The translations under genes and the position numbers were made by a program. Positions 1-9,708 of a DNA stretch of 64,000 nt are shown here, piece after piece. The stretch is taken from NCBI GenBank assembly GCA_965222525.1, contig OZ244955.1:1-64000 (forward strand), in the 5' to 3' direction. This DNA comes from CBDCUF01 sp965222525. GTDB lineage: Bacteria; Pseudomonadota; Alphaproteobacteria; Rickettsiales; UBA8987. The first letter of the stretch is position 1, and each line of letters begins with the position of its first letter. The notes beneath the pieces were generated by a model, which was not told the DNA's origin, searched no databases, and saw only the letters and a program-made list of their open reading frames with translations.

Positions 1-3000
1 GACGTTCCATACGAGCCTTGGCAAGCTCCTTGTCATTCGCTGTGGCCTCACGCTTGACTGTTTTGATATAAGCGCCGGTACCGGCCGGAATCAGGCGGCC
101 AACGATTACATTCTCCTTCAGCCCGTGTAGGCTGTCGCTCTTGCCGGAAACCGCAGCCTCAGTCAGTACCCGCGTGGTTTCCTGGAAGGAAGCGGCGGAT
201 ATAAACGACTTGGTTTGTAGAGAAGCCTTGGTAATCCCCTGCAATACCGGCAATGCTGTGGATGGGTCATAGCCTGCATCAACCGCCTTGCGGTTTTCGG
301 CCTCAAACTCGTCGCGGTCAAGCTCCTCACCCTGCAACAGGGTGGTACCTCCAGGTGTAATAACCTCCACTTTCTGCAACATCTGGCGGATAATAACCTC
401 GATATGCTTGTCATTGAGCGCCACACCCTGCAGGCGGTAAACCTGCTGCACCTCGGATACCAGATAGGCCGCCAGCGCCTCAACACCAAGCACCCGCAGG
501 ATATCATGCGGTACGGGGGTTCCGTCCATCAACAGGTCGCCCTTGCGCACCTCGTCACCCTCATTAACCGCAAGATGCTTGCCTTTTGGAATCATATATT
601 CAATCGCCTCTTCTTCTTTATTTTTCGGCTGTATCACCAGACGGGTCTTGGATTTATAATCCTTACCAAATTCAACCATACCGCTGATTTCGCTGATAAT
701 AGCATGGTCTTTTGGCTTACGTGCCTCAAACAGTTCAGCCACCCGCGGCAAACCACCGGTAATATCACGGGTTTTGCTGGATTCCTTTGGAATCCGCGCC
801 AACACATCACCGGCATGTACCTCGTCACCATCGGCAACATTGAGAATCGCATCAATCGGCAGGAAGTAGCGCGCCTCAAGCCCGTTAGCCAGAGTCACTA
901 CCTCGCCCTTGTCATCACGCAATGTAAAGCGCGGGCGCAAATCAGACCCGCCCTTATGCGATTTCCAGTCGATAATCACCTTGCTGGAAAGGCCGGTTGC
1001 TTCATCCACCACTTCCTTCATCGATACACCGTCAACAAGGTCACGGAATACAACGCTACCGGTACGTTCGGTTACAATCGGCAATGTATACGGATCCCAT
1101 TCGGCCAGCACATCGCCTTTTTTCACTTTCGCCCCGTCATCAACCGCACTGCGCGCGCCGTAAGGTACCTTGTGGCGGGCAATTTCACGTCCCTTGTCAT
1201 CAAGGATAAGCATCTCGCAGGAGCGGCTCATAATCACGTTACGCCCGGCACTGTCAGTCACCATATTACGGTTCACCAGCGATAACTTGCCGGAAACCGT
1301 GGCCTCGATGGTGGATTGCTCGGCACTACTGGTTGCTGCACCGCCAATATGGAAGGTACGCATGGTAAGCTGTGTTCCCGGCTCACCAATGGATTGCGCC
1401 GCCACCACACCAATCGCCTCACCGATATTCACCAGCTGGTTACTGGCCAGGTCACGGCCATAGCAGGTCACACATATACCGTTCTCGCTCTTACAGGTAA
1501 TCGGCGAGCGCACCTTGATTGATTCAATTCCTGCCGCATCTATCGCCGCCACTTCCTTCTCACCGATAATCCCGCCAGCTTCCACTATAAGCTCACTGGA
1601 GGTCGGATGCTGCACATCATTGGCAGAAGAACGGCCGAATATCTTGTCGGCAAGCGGTGCAATCACCTCACCGCCCTCGATTTCCGCACGCTGCACCAGC
1701 CCGTCACCGGTACCGCAATCATCCTCGGCCACGATGCAATCCTGCGCCACATCTACCAGACGGCGAGTGAGGTAACCGGAGTTGGCGGTTTTCAGCGCCG
1801 TATCAGCCAGACCTTTCCGCGCACCATGGGTCGAGTTAAAATATTCCAGAACATCCAGCCCTTCCTTGAAGTTGGATATAATCGGGGTTTCGATAATCTC
1901 GCCGCTTGGTTTGGCCATCAGACCGCGCATACCGGCAAGCTGTTTAATCTGCGCAGCCGAACCCCGCGCTCCGGAATTGGCCATCATGAAAATCGAGTTA
2001 ACACTGCTCTCACTATCTTCCTTGCCCTTATCGGTAATCTCACCGCTGACATGCTTCATCATATCATTTGCCACACGGTCGGTACAGTGCGACCATACAT
2101 CGATAACCTTGTTGTATTTCTCGCGCATGGTGATAAGCCCGTCGGAATATTGCTTCTCGAACTGCTTGACCTGCTTGAGCGTATCATTGATATGTTTCTC
2201 CTTACTGTGCGGGATAATCATATCATCCTTGCCGAAGGAAATACCGGCCTTGCATGCGTGTGAAAAACCCAGCCCCATAAGATGGTCGGCAAAAATCACC
2301 GTACTCTTGTTACCGCAATGACGATATACTTCCTCTATAAGATTGCTGATTTCCTTCTTGGTAAGCAGCTTGTTGACTATATCGAATTTTATTCCGGCAG
2401 CCCTGGGCAGAAGCTCGGAGATTATCACTCGCCCGGGTGTGGTTTCAACTACCTCGGAAGCTTCCTCTCCCTTGCTGTTAATGGAACTCACCCGATATTT
2501 AATCCTGCTGTGCAGGGTGACGATTTTATTATCAAGCGCATGGTGCATTTCAGATGTATCGGCAAACGCCATACCGTCGCCGGGCAGTCCGTCAAACTGC
2601 TGCGACAGGTAATACAGCCCAAGCACGATATCCTGTGTCGGTACAATCACCGGCTTACCGCTGGCAGGACTCAGGATATTATTCGAGGACATCATCAATA
2701 TACGTGCCTCAAGCTGTGATTCTATGGAAAGCGGTACATGCACCGCCATCTGGTCACCGTCAAAGTCAGCATTAAACGCCACGCAGACCAGCGGATGCAG
2801 GCGAATCGCCTTACCCTCAATCAGTACCGGCTCGAATGCCTGAATACCCAGCCTGTGCAGTGTGGGTGCGCGGTTGAGCATAACCGGATGCTCGCGGATA
2901 ACCTCCTCCAGAATATCCCATACTTCCGGCCGTTCGGCTTCCACCAGCCGCTTGGCCATTTTTATCGTCGAAGCCATGCCGTATAATTCAAGCTTGGCAT

Positions 3001-4159
3001 ATATGAAGGGTTTGAACAGCTCCAGCGCCATCTTCTTCGGCAGCCCGCATTGATGTAGTTTAAGCTCCGGCCCGACCACAATTACAGAACGGCCGGAATA
3101 ATCCACCCGCTTACCCAGCAGATTCTGGCGGAAACGCCCCTGTTTACCCTTGAGCATATCGCTCAGGGATTTGAACGGACGGCGGTTTGCATCCTTGATA
3201 ACCCGCCCGCGGCGGCCATTATCAAACAGCGCATCCACCGATTCCTGCAACATACGCTTTTCATTACGGATGATAATATCGGGTGCTTTCAGCTCCAGCA
3301 GCCGTTTCAGCCGGTTATTACGATTGATAACCCGGCGGTATAAATCATTGAGGTCGGAGGTGGCAAAGCGGCCTCCATCAAGCGGTACCAGCGGACGCAA
3401 ATCCGGCGGTATAACCGGCAATACCTCAAGCACCATCCATTCCGGCTTGTTACCGGATGCAACAAAATTCTCTATAAGTTTCAGCCGCTTGACTATCTTC
3501 TTGCGCCTCGCCTCGGACTTGGTTGCAACCAACTCCTCACGCAGTTTTTCCTTTTCCTCCTCAAGGTCAATCTTGCGCAGCAAATCCTGTATAGCCTCCG
3601 CGCCGATCAGGGCGGTGAAAGTGTCCTGCCCATATTCATCCAGCGCATCATAATACTGGTCTTCGGAAAGCAATTCGCCATATTCAAACGGGCTTAAACC
3701 CGGCTCGGTGACCATATAACTCTCGAAATAAAGCACCCGCTCCAGATTTTTCAGCGTCATGTCCAGCATCAGGCTGATACGCGACGGAATCGATTTGAGG
3801 AACCATATATGTACCACCGGACTGGCAAGATCGACATGCCCCATACGTTCACGGCGCACCTTGGATGTAGTAACCTCAACCCCGCATTTCTCGCAGACAA
3901 TTCCGCGATATTTCATACGCTTATACTTGCCGCACAGACATTCATAATCCTTGACCGGACCAAAAATACGCGCGCAGAACAGCCCGTCACGCTCCGGCTT
4001 GAACGTACGGTAGTTAATGGTTTCCGGCTTTTTTACCTCACCGAAAGACCATGAACGGATTTTCTCCGGACTGGCCAGCGATATCTGGATTTCATCAAAA
4101 TCCTGCGCCTGACTACTTTGTCCAAAAAAATTCGCAATATCAGCAGCATGGTTATGCAT
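1..4159 (-). CDS. rpoC: DNA-directed RNA polymerase beta' subunit (C-terminus outside window)
   Basis: This is the largest subunit of RNA polymerase, which forms the catalytic core with RpoB. The frame is open from an ATG at 4159 to the left edge, giving at least 1386 residues, close to the full length usual for the family (about 1400), so only a short tail is missing. The N-terminus carries the zinc-binding cysteines (CLCGKYKR... CEKCGVEV) expected near residues 65-85. The start has an AGGAGAAG-like ribosome site just upstream. It lies downstream of rpoB in the usual order, but a 180 bp hairpin-ended repeat separates the two genes. Identification is from sequence motifs and gene order and is secure. 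Confidence 0.97.
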   Translation of the reverse strand, partial: MHNHAADIANFFGQSSQAQDFDEIQISLASPEKIRSWSFGEVKKPETINYRTFKPERDGLFCARIFGPVKDYECLCGKYKRMKYRGIVCEKCGVEVTTSKVRRERMGHVDLASPVVHIWFLKSIPSRISLMLDMTLKNLERVLYFESYMVTEPGLSPFEYGELLSEDQYYDALDEYGQDTFTALIGAEAIQDLLRKIDLEEEKEKLREELVATKSEARRKKIVKRLKLIENFVASGNKPEWMVLEVLPVIPPDLRPLVPLDGGRFATSDLNDLYRRVINRNNRLKRLLELKAPDIIIRNEKRMLQESVDALFDNGRRGRVIKDANRRPFKSLSDMLKGKQGRFRQNLLGKRVDYSGRSVIVVGPELKLHQCGLPKKMALELFKPFIYAKLELYGMASTIKMAKRLVEAERPEVWDILEEVIREHPVMLNRAPTLHRLGIQAFEPVLIEGKAIRLHPLVCVAFNADFDGDQMAVHVPLSIESQLEARILMMSSNNILSPASGKPVIVPTQDIVLGLYYLSQQFDGLPGDGMAFADTSEMHHALDNKIVTLHSRIKYRVSSINSKGEEASEVVETTPGRVIISELLPRAAGIKFDIVNKLLTKKEISNLIEEVYRHCGNKSTVIFADHLMGLGFSHACKAGISFGKDDMIIPHSKEKHINDTLKQVKQFEKQYSDGLITMREKYNKVIDVWSHCTDRVANDMMKHVSGEITDKGKEDSESSVNSIFMMANSGARGSAAQIKQLAGMRGLMAKPSGEIIETPIISNFKEGLDVLEYFNSTHGARKGLADTALKTANSGYLTRRLVDVAQDCIVAEDDCGTGDGLVQRAEIEGGEVIAPLADKIFGRSSANDVQHPTSSELIVEAGGIIGEKEVAAIDAAGIESIKVRSPITCKSENGICVTCYGRDLASNQLVNIGEAIGVVAAQSIGEPGTQLTMRTFHIGGAATSSAEQSTIEATVSGKLSLVNRNMVTDSAGRNVIMSRSCEMLILDDKGREIARHKVPYGARSAVDDGAKVKKGDVLAEWDPYTLPIVTERTGSVVFRDLVDGVSMKEVVDEATGLSSKVIIDWKSHKGGSDLRPRFTLRDDKGEVVTLANGLEARYFLPIDAILNVADGDEVHAGDVLARIPKESSKTRDITGGLPRVAELFEARKPKDHAIISEISGMVEFGKDYKSKTRLVIQPKNKEEEAIEYMIPKGKHLAVNEGDEVRKGDLLMDGTPVPHDILRVLGVEALAAYLVSEVQQVYRLQGVALNDKHIEVIIRQMLQKVEVITPGGTTLLQGEELDRDEFEAENRKAVDAGYDPSTALPVLQGITKASLQTKSFISAASFQETTRVLTEAAVSGKSDSLHGLKENVIVGRLIPAGTGAYIKTVKREATANDKELAKARMER

Positions 4160-4194
4160 TTTTTCTTCTCCTAGGGTCAAAATATGCGTATGCA

Positions 4195-4374
4195 CCTCCC
4201 CCGCTCGCGGGGGAGGCAAGAAATCCAAGGATTTTCAATCCTTAGGATTTCTGGTGGGGGAATACCAATAGCTAATAGCCAAAGGCCAACAGCCACTGCC
4301 TCATCATTCCCTCCCCAGAAATCTGGCAATCATAGATTGCTCAGATTTCTTGCCCCTCCCGCAAGCGGGAGGGG
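4195..4374. repeat. Hairpin-ended intergenic repeat, copy 1 (rpoB/rpoC gap)
   Basis: A C/G-rich hairpin lies at each end (4195-4216 and 4353-4374). A second inverted pair, an AAGAAATCC-type arm, sits inside the left hairpin. The centre contains the phrase AATAGCCAAAGGCCAACAGC. The same element occurs in opposite orientation at 9516-9693, by eye about 85-90% identical. It fills almost the whole gap between rpoB and rpoC and so is probably transcribed as a folded spacer. It encodes no protein. It behaves like a non-autonomous palindromic or MITE-like repeat; mobility is inferred, not seen. Confidence 0.85.
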
Positions 4375-4377
4375 TTG

Positions 4378-7300
4378 CTAAGCCTCGGCTTTTTGTTTCA
4401 GCTCCACATTCAGGCAGAGTGAACGTAACTCCTTAATCATAACGTTAAACGATTCCGGTATACCGGAATTGAATGTATGGTCATTTTTGACAATCGATTC
4501 ATAAACTTTCGTCCGGCCGTTAACATCATCTGATTTGACAGTAAGCAATTCCTGCAAGGTATATGCCGCGCCGTAAGCCTGTAATGCCCAGCATTCCATC
4601 TCACCGAAGCGCTGTCCGCCGAAATGCGACTTACCGCCAAGCGGCTGTTGCGTTACCAGGCTGTAAGGCCCAATCGAGCGCGCATGGATTTTCTCATCCA
4701 CCAGGTGATGCAATTTCAGCATATATATTATGCCCACTGTTACCTTGCGGTCGAACGCTTCGCCGGTACGTCCGTCATAAAGCGTTACCTGTCCAGACGG
4801 GTCAAGTCCGACATTTTCCAGCAAGCCAGTGATTTCTTCCTCATTGATTCCGTCAAAAACCGGAGTAGCCATCGGCACACCGCTCACCAGATTCTCCGCC
4901 AGTTCAACCACCTCGTTATCGTTCATAGCCTTGATTTCCGAGCGGTCGTCCTTATCACTGTAAATCTTGCCCAGGCCGGTTTTCAGCTTATTCGCATCAT
5001 TGTTTTTCTCCAGTTCCTCAAGCATGGAGCGCACCTGCATACCAATCTCGCGCGATGCCCAGCCCAGATGGGTTTCAAGAATCTGCCCGACATTCATCCG
5101 CGACGGCACACCCAGCGGGTTCAGCACAATATCAACCGGCCTGCCATCATCGAGGTAAGGCATATCCTCAACCGGACAGATTTTGGATATGACACCCTTG
5201 TTACCATGACGTCCGGCCATCTTGTCACCCGGCTGCAATTTACGCTTGACCGCAACAAACACCTTGACCATCTTCATCACACCGGAAGGCAAGTCATCAC
5301 CATCCTGTACCTTGTTCACCTTGTCCTGCAAATTATCATCAAGATTTTTGACGATTTCATCATACTGCTTTTTCAACTCCTCAATGGTATCCATCGCCTT
5401 TTCATTCTTGAGCGGTGTTGTCCACCATTTTGAATGCGGGATGGAATCAAGGAATGCAGCACTCACCTTATCCCCCTTCTTCTGTTTCTCATAAGCTTTC
5501 GCCAGTTCCTTGCCGGACAGTGTACTGCGTAAATCACTAAAAATATGGTTGGTAAGGATTTTCAGCTTGGCATCACGGTCTTTCTTGAGCCGTTCGATTT
5601 CCTCACGCTCAATCGCAATCGCGCGCTCATCCTTTTCAATACCGCGTCGGGAGAAAATCCGCACCTCAACCACACGGCCAGTAATGCCCGGCTTCATACG
5701 CAGCGAGGAATCGCGTACATCGGCGGCCTTTTCACCAAAAATCGCCCGCAGCAATTTCTCCTCCGGAGTCATCGGCGATTCGCTTTTCGGGGTCACCTTG
5801 CCGACCAGAATATCACCTGGCCCGACTTCCGCACCAACATGCACAACACCGGTTTCATCAAGGTGACGCAGGCTTTCCTCACCAATATTGGGTATATCAC
5901 GGGTGATTTCCTCCGGCCCCAGCTTGGTATCACGCGCCATTACGTCAAATTCCTCGATATGCACCGAGGTGAAAATATCATCCTTGACCAGCTTCTCGGA
6001 AATCAGGATTGAATCCTCGAAATTATACCCGTTCCACGGCATGAAAGCCACCACCACATTATGTCCAAGTGCAAGCTCACCAAGGCTTGTACTTTGGCCA
6101 TCGGCGATAATATCACCGGCGGAAACCTTGTCACCTACCTTGACAACCGGCTTCTGGTTAACGCAGGTATTCTGGTTGGAGCGCTGGAATTTGCGCAGAT
6201 TATAAACATCTACGCCGCTTGACTTGTCGCCCTTGCCCTTGATTACATTAACCACGATACGGGTCGCATCCACCTGGTCAACCACACCGTCACGCCTGGC
6301 TACCACCGCCGCTCCGGAATCCTGCGCCACCGTCTGTTCCATACCGGTGCCAACTATAGGAGCCTCGCTTTTGAGCGTCGGCACTGCCTGACGCATCATG
6401 TTGGAGCCCATCAGCGCACGGTTGGCATCATCATTTTCAAGGAACGGAATCAGTGCCGAAGCAATAGATACAATCTGTTTGGGCGAGACATCGGCGAAAT
6501 CGACATCCTTCGGCCTGGCCATAACAAAATCACCCTTGCGGCGGCAGTTAACCAGATCAGCGGTCAGCTTGCCGGTCTTGTCGATTTCCTCATCGGCCTG
6601 CGCAATGTTATACTTGCCCTCCTCAATCGCCGAGAGATACACCACCTCATTGGTAATCTTCCCGTCAACCACCTTGCGGTACGGGCTTTCGATAAAACCA
6701 TATTTGTTAATCCGCGCGAATGAAGCAAGGCTGTTTATCAGCCCGATATTCGGTCCTTCCGGTGTTTCAATCGGGCAGATGCGGCCATAATGGGTCGGAT
6801 GCACGTCACGTACCTCAAATCCGGCACGTTCACGGGTAAGCCCGCCCGGCCCCAGCGCAGAAAGCCGGCGCTTATGGGTAATCTCGGCCAGCGGGTTGGT
6901 CTGGTCCATAAATTGCGAGAGCTGCGAGGAGCCGAAAAACTCCTTAACCACCGCCATCAACGGCTTAGCGTTAATCAAGTCATGCGGCATGATAGTGTCT
7001 ATCTCAACCGAACTCATACGCTCGATAATCCCGCGCTCCATCCGCAGCAGCCCCATACGGAACTGGTTTTCCAGCAATTCACCAACCGAACGTACGCGGC
7101 GGTTACCAAGATGGTCTATATCATCAATCTCACCGCGGCCATCCTTGATATCAATAATCTTGCGGACGATTTCGACGATATCATCCCTGGTTAACACACG
7201 GGTTTCCTCATCAACCTCAACATCCAGTCTGGTATTGACTTTCATCCGCCCGACATCGGACAAGTCATAACGATTAGGGTCGAAGAATAAATTATGGAAG

Positions 7301-8475
7301 ATATTTTCCGCAGCCTCAACGGTAGGTGGCTCACCGGGGCGCATCACCTTGTAGATTTCAATAAGCGCTTCTTCCCTTGTCTTGTTCTTGTCAGCCGCCA
7401 GCGATTGCAGCAGATATGCACCGGAACCGGCAGGGGTATCGGCAATCTTCACTTCCTTGATACCGGCTTCCTCAATCTGGCCGATAACATCCTCATCCAG
7501 CGCAGAACCGGCTGCCAGCAACACTTCTCCGGTTTCCTTGTCGACAATATCCGCCGCAGCGAAAAAACCGGATAAATCTTCCGGAGCGACCAGTATTTCC
7601 TTCAGGCCTTCCTCTTTCAGAAGCTTTGCCTTGCGCGGTGACAGCTTGGTTCCGGCATCGGCAGCCTTCTTGCCGGTTTCAGCATTAACCAGGTCGCTTA
7701 CCAGCGTAACACCCTTGAACTTTTCCGGCTTGAAATCTACTGCCCAGCCCTTCTTGGCACGCTTAAGCGAAGTACTCTTGTAATAAGTACTGATTATCTC
7801 GCCGGTATTCATCCCCAGCGCGTATAAAAGCGTTGAGATATAAAGCTTGCGGCGGCGGTCGATACGGAAATACAGCAGTTCCTTGGCATCAAACTCGAAA
7901 TCCAGCCATGAGCCACGGTAAGGTATAACCCGCGCCGAATAAAGAAACTTGCCGGAGCTATGGGTCTTGCCCTTGTCATGGTCGAAAAACACCCCCGGAG
8001 AGCGGTGCATCTGCGATACAATCACCCGCTCCACACCATTTATAACAAAGGTACCGTTCTCGGTCATCAGCGGGATATCGCCCAGAAATACATCCTGTTC
8101 CTTGATTCCCTTGACTTCTCGTGATTCACTTTCCTCATCGACATCCCATACAATCAAGCGCAGGGTTACACGAATCGGCGCAGCAAAGGTAATCCCGCGC
8201 TGCATGCACTCGCCGACATCATACTTCGGCGTATCAAACTCATATTTAACAAACTCCAGGGTGGCGGTTTTCGCCGGATCCTCGATAGGAAATACCGAAT
8301 GGAAAACACCATGCAACTGCTTGTTATTGGCACGCTCCTCCTGCGGCACATCGAGCTGGAGGAATTGCGAATATGAATTTTTCTGAATTTCAATCAGGTT
8401 AGGCATATCCGCAACAGTCTTGTACTGGCTGAAGCTTTTGCGGATACGCTTACGTGAGGTAAATGAATGTGTCAT
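4378..8475 (-). CDS. rpoB: DNA-directed RNA polymerase beta subunit
   Basis: This is the beta subunit of RNA polymerase, 1365 aa from the chosen ATG, similar in length to other alphaproteobacterial RpoB. Recognisable signatures include the rifampicin region near residues 530-580 (SQFMDQTNPLAE, THKRRLSALGPGG) and the C-terminal GGKSHFGGQRFGEMECWAL segment that contacts beta'. The frame is open 14 codons further upstream, but the start at 8475 gives the conserved beginning MTHSFTSRKRIRKSF and has a GGGA ribosome-site element about 10 bases upstream. It follows rplL by 77 bp, as in most bacteria. The residues visible in the rifampicin pocket look wild type. Confidence 0.98.
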   Translation of the reverse strand: MTHSFTSRKRIRKSFSQYKTVADMPNLIEIQKNSYSQFLQLDVPQEERANNKQLHGVFHSVFPIEDPAKTATLEFVKYEFDTPKYDVGECMQRGITFAAPIRVTLRLIVWDVDEESESREVKGIKEQDVFLGDIPLMTENGTFVINGVERVIVSQMHRSPGVFFDHDKGKTHSSGKFLYSARVIPYRGSWLDFEFDAKELLYFRIDRRRKLYISTLLYALGMNTGEIISTYYKSTSLKRAKKGWAVDFKPEKFKGVTLVSDLVNAETGKKAADAGTKLSPRKAKLLKEEGLKEILVAPEDLSGFFAAADIVDKETGEVLLAAGSALDEDVIGQIEEAGIKEVKIADTPAGSGAYLLQSLAADKNKTREEALIEIYKVMRPGEPPTVEAAENIFHNLFFDPNRYDLSDVGRMKVNTRLDVEVDEETRVLTRDDIVEIVRKIIDIKDGRGEIDDIDHLGNRRVRSVGELLENQFRMGLLRMERGIIERMSSVEIDTIMPHDLINAKPLMAVVKEFFGSSQLSQFMDQTNPLAEITHKRRLSALGPGGLTRERAGFEVRDVHPTHYGRICPIETPEGPNIGLINSLASFARINKYGFIESPYRKVVDGKITNEVVYLSAIEEGKYNIAQADEEIDKTGKLTADLVNCRRKGDFVMARPKDVDFADVSPKQIVSIASALIPFLENDDANRALMGSNMMRQAVPTLKSEAPIVGTGMEQTVAQDSGAAVVARRDGVVDQVDATRIVVNVIKGKGDKSSGVDVYNLRKFQRSNQNTCVNQKPVVKVGDKVSAGDIIADGQSTSLGELALGHNVVVAFMPWNGYNFEDSILISEKLVKDDIFTSVHIEEFDVMARDTKLGPEEITRDIPNIGEESLRHLDETGVVHVGAEVGPGDILVGKVTPKSESPMTPEEKLLRAIFGEKAADVRDSSLRMKPGITGRVVEVRIFSRRGIEKDERAIAIEREEIERLKKDRDAKLKILTNHIFSDLRSTLSGKELAKAYEKQKKGDKVSAAFLDSIPHSKWWTTPLKNEKAMDTIEELKKQYDEIVKNLDDNLQDKVNKVQDGDDLPSGVMKMVKVFVAVKRKLQPGDKMAGRHGNKGVISKICPVEDMPYLDDGRPVDIVLNPLGVPSRMNVGQILETHLGWASREIGMQVRSMLEELEKNNDANKLKTGLGKIYSDKDDRSEIKAMNDNEVVELAENLVSGVPMATPVFDGINEEEITGLLENVGLDPSGQVTLYDGRTGEAFDRKVTVGIIYMLKLHHLVDEKIHARSIGPYSLVTQQPLGGKSHFGGQRFGEMECWALQAYGAAYTLQELLTVKSDDVNGRTKVYESIVKNDHTFNSGIPESFNVMIKELRSLCLNVELKQKAEA

Positions 8476-8552
8476 ATGTTTCAAAGTCCCGCTATAATTT
8501 GCACGAACAGGGCGCATGATAGCTGCATACGCCCTGTGCTTTTACAAATAGT

Positions 8553-8936
8553 CTATTTAAGCTCGACGGTAGCGCCGGCAGCCTCCAGAGATGCCTTGAA
8601 TTTATCGGCATCTTCCTTGGAAACTCCCTCCTTGACCGGCTTGGGCGCACCTTCGACCAGTTCCTTGGCTTCTTTCAGGCCAAGGCCGGTAATAGCACGG
8701 ACTTCCTTGATGACATTGATTTTCTTGTCACCGGCAGCAGCAAGGACAACAGTAAATTCTGTTTTCTCCTCGGCAGCCCCGCCGGCGTCATTGGCAGCAC
8801 CTCCACCAGCCGCAACCGCAACCGGTGCAGCGGCGGAAACGCCCCATTTTTCCTCAAGTAGTTTTGAAAGATCAGCCGCTTCCATAACGGAAAGTGCGGA
8901 AAGATCCTCAACGATTTTTTCAAGATTAGCAGCCAT
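8553..8936 (-). CDS. rplL: 50S ribosomal protein L7/L12
   Basis: This is the ribosomal stalk protein that recruits translation factors. At 127 aa it has normal length. The N-terminal dimerisation domain (residues 1-35) is followed by an Ala/Gly-rich hinge with several AAGGG-type runs. The C-terminal factor-binding domain ends with the typical EAGATVELK-like tail. It lies 39 bp downstream of rplJ and upstream of rpoB, the standard rplJL-rpoBC order. An AGGGAGT-like ribosome site precedes the ATG. Confidence 0.98.
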   Translation of the reverse strand: MAANLEKIVEDLSALSVMEAADLSKLLEEKWGVSAAAPVAVAAGGGAANDAGGAAEEKTEFTVVLAAAGDKKINVIKEVRAITGLGLKEAKELVEGAPKPVKEGVSKEDADKFKASLEAAGATVELK

Positions 8937-8975
8937 TTTTACTCCCTTTAGTTAAAATTAGGTTGGTTAAAAAAA

Positions 8976-9488
8976 TTACTCGCCTTGAGCGCCGCGCGCC
9001 CCGATTACCCTGGCAACCTGACCAGCCGGAGCCTGCAATACAGATGCAAGCTTGCCCGCAGGAGCCTGTAGCAATCCAACGATTTTAGCACGAGATTCAT
9101 CGAGTGAAGGCGTTTTGGCCAAAGCCTTTACCCCCGATTCATCAAGTATTTTCCCCTCATAGGATCCGCCGATTATTACCAGCTTTTCGTTATCCCTGGC
9201 GAAATCCACCACTACCTTTGCCGCAGCCACCGCATCCTCCGAGGAGGCGATAGCAGTCGGGCCGGTAAACATATCAGACAATTCGGCAAATTGGGTATCA
9301 TTTGCCGCCAGCTTTGCCAGTGAATTCTTGGTTACCCTGACCGCAGCCCCGTTCTCACGGGCTTTGCCGCGCAGGTTATTGGTTTCCAGAACATCCATAC
9401 CACGATAGTGAGTCACCACTACCGTATTGGCATTTTCAAATGTTTCCTTCAGCGCCGCAACCGCCTGTTTTTTCTGTGTTTTGTCCAT
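8976..9488 (-). CDS. rplJ: 50S ribosomal protein L10
   Basis: L10 anchors the L7/L12 dimers at the base of the ribosomal stalk; in many bacteria it also represses its own operon by binding the leader RNA. The 170 aa product has the conserved N-terminus (MDKTQKKQAVAALKETF) with the VVTHYRG-type motif, and the C-terminal helix that binds L7/L12. A 180 bp repeat now occupies the region upstream, where an autoregulatory L10 leader would normally be found between rplA and rplJ. How the operon is autoregulated here is therefore unclear. Confidence 0.98.
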   Translation of the reverse strand: MDKTQKKQAVAALKETFENANTVVVTHYRGMDVLETNNLRGKARENGAAVRVTKNSLAKLAANDTQFAELSDMFTGPTAIASSEDAVAAAKVVVDFARDNEKLVIIGGSYEGKILDESGVKALAKTPSLDESRAKIVGLLQAPAGKLASVLQAPAGQVARVIGARGAQGE

Positions 9489-9515
9489 ATTTTACTTTCG
9501 TTTTTATGTACCCAC

Positions 9516-9693
9516 CCCCTCCCGCTTGCAGGAGGGGAGAAAATCTGAGAAAGCTGCGCTTTCCAGATTTTCGGGGAGGGAATGATGAGGTAGCGGCTGT
9601 TGGCCTTTGGCTATTAGCTGTTGGTGTCCCCCCACCAGAAATCCTAAGGATTAAAATCCTTGGATTTCTTGCCTCCCCCGCAAGCGGGGGAGG
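9516..9693. repeat. Hairpin-ended intergenic repeat, copy 2 (rplA/rplJ gap)
   Basis: This is the same element as at 4195-4374 but in the opposite orientation. Terminal hairpins lie at 9516-9537 and 9672-9693, and the central phrase CTGTTGGCCTTTGGCTATTA is the reverse complement of that in copy 1. The two copies lie about 5 kb apart in the same operon, so they could pair with each other in the transcript or recombine to invert the segment carrying rplJ, rplL and rpoB. It has no coding potential. Confidence 0.85.
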
Positions 9694-9708
9694 TGCTCAC
9701 CTCCAAAC

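Noticed and set aside
404..2719. Long plus-strand reading frames across rpoC
   Set aside because: They are antisense shadows of the highly conserved rpoC frame on the minus strand, with no family signature or ribosome site.
4624..5433. 269-codon plus-strand frame inside rpoB
   Set aside because: Antisense to a conserved part of rpoB; codon pattern is that of the complement.
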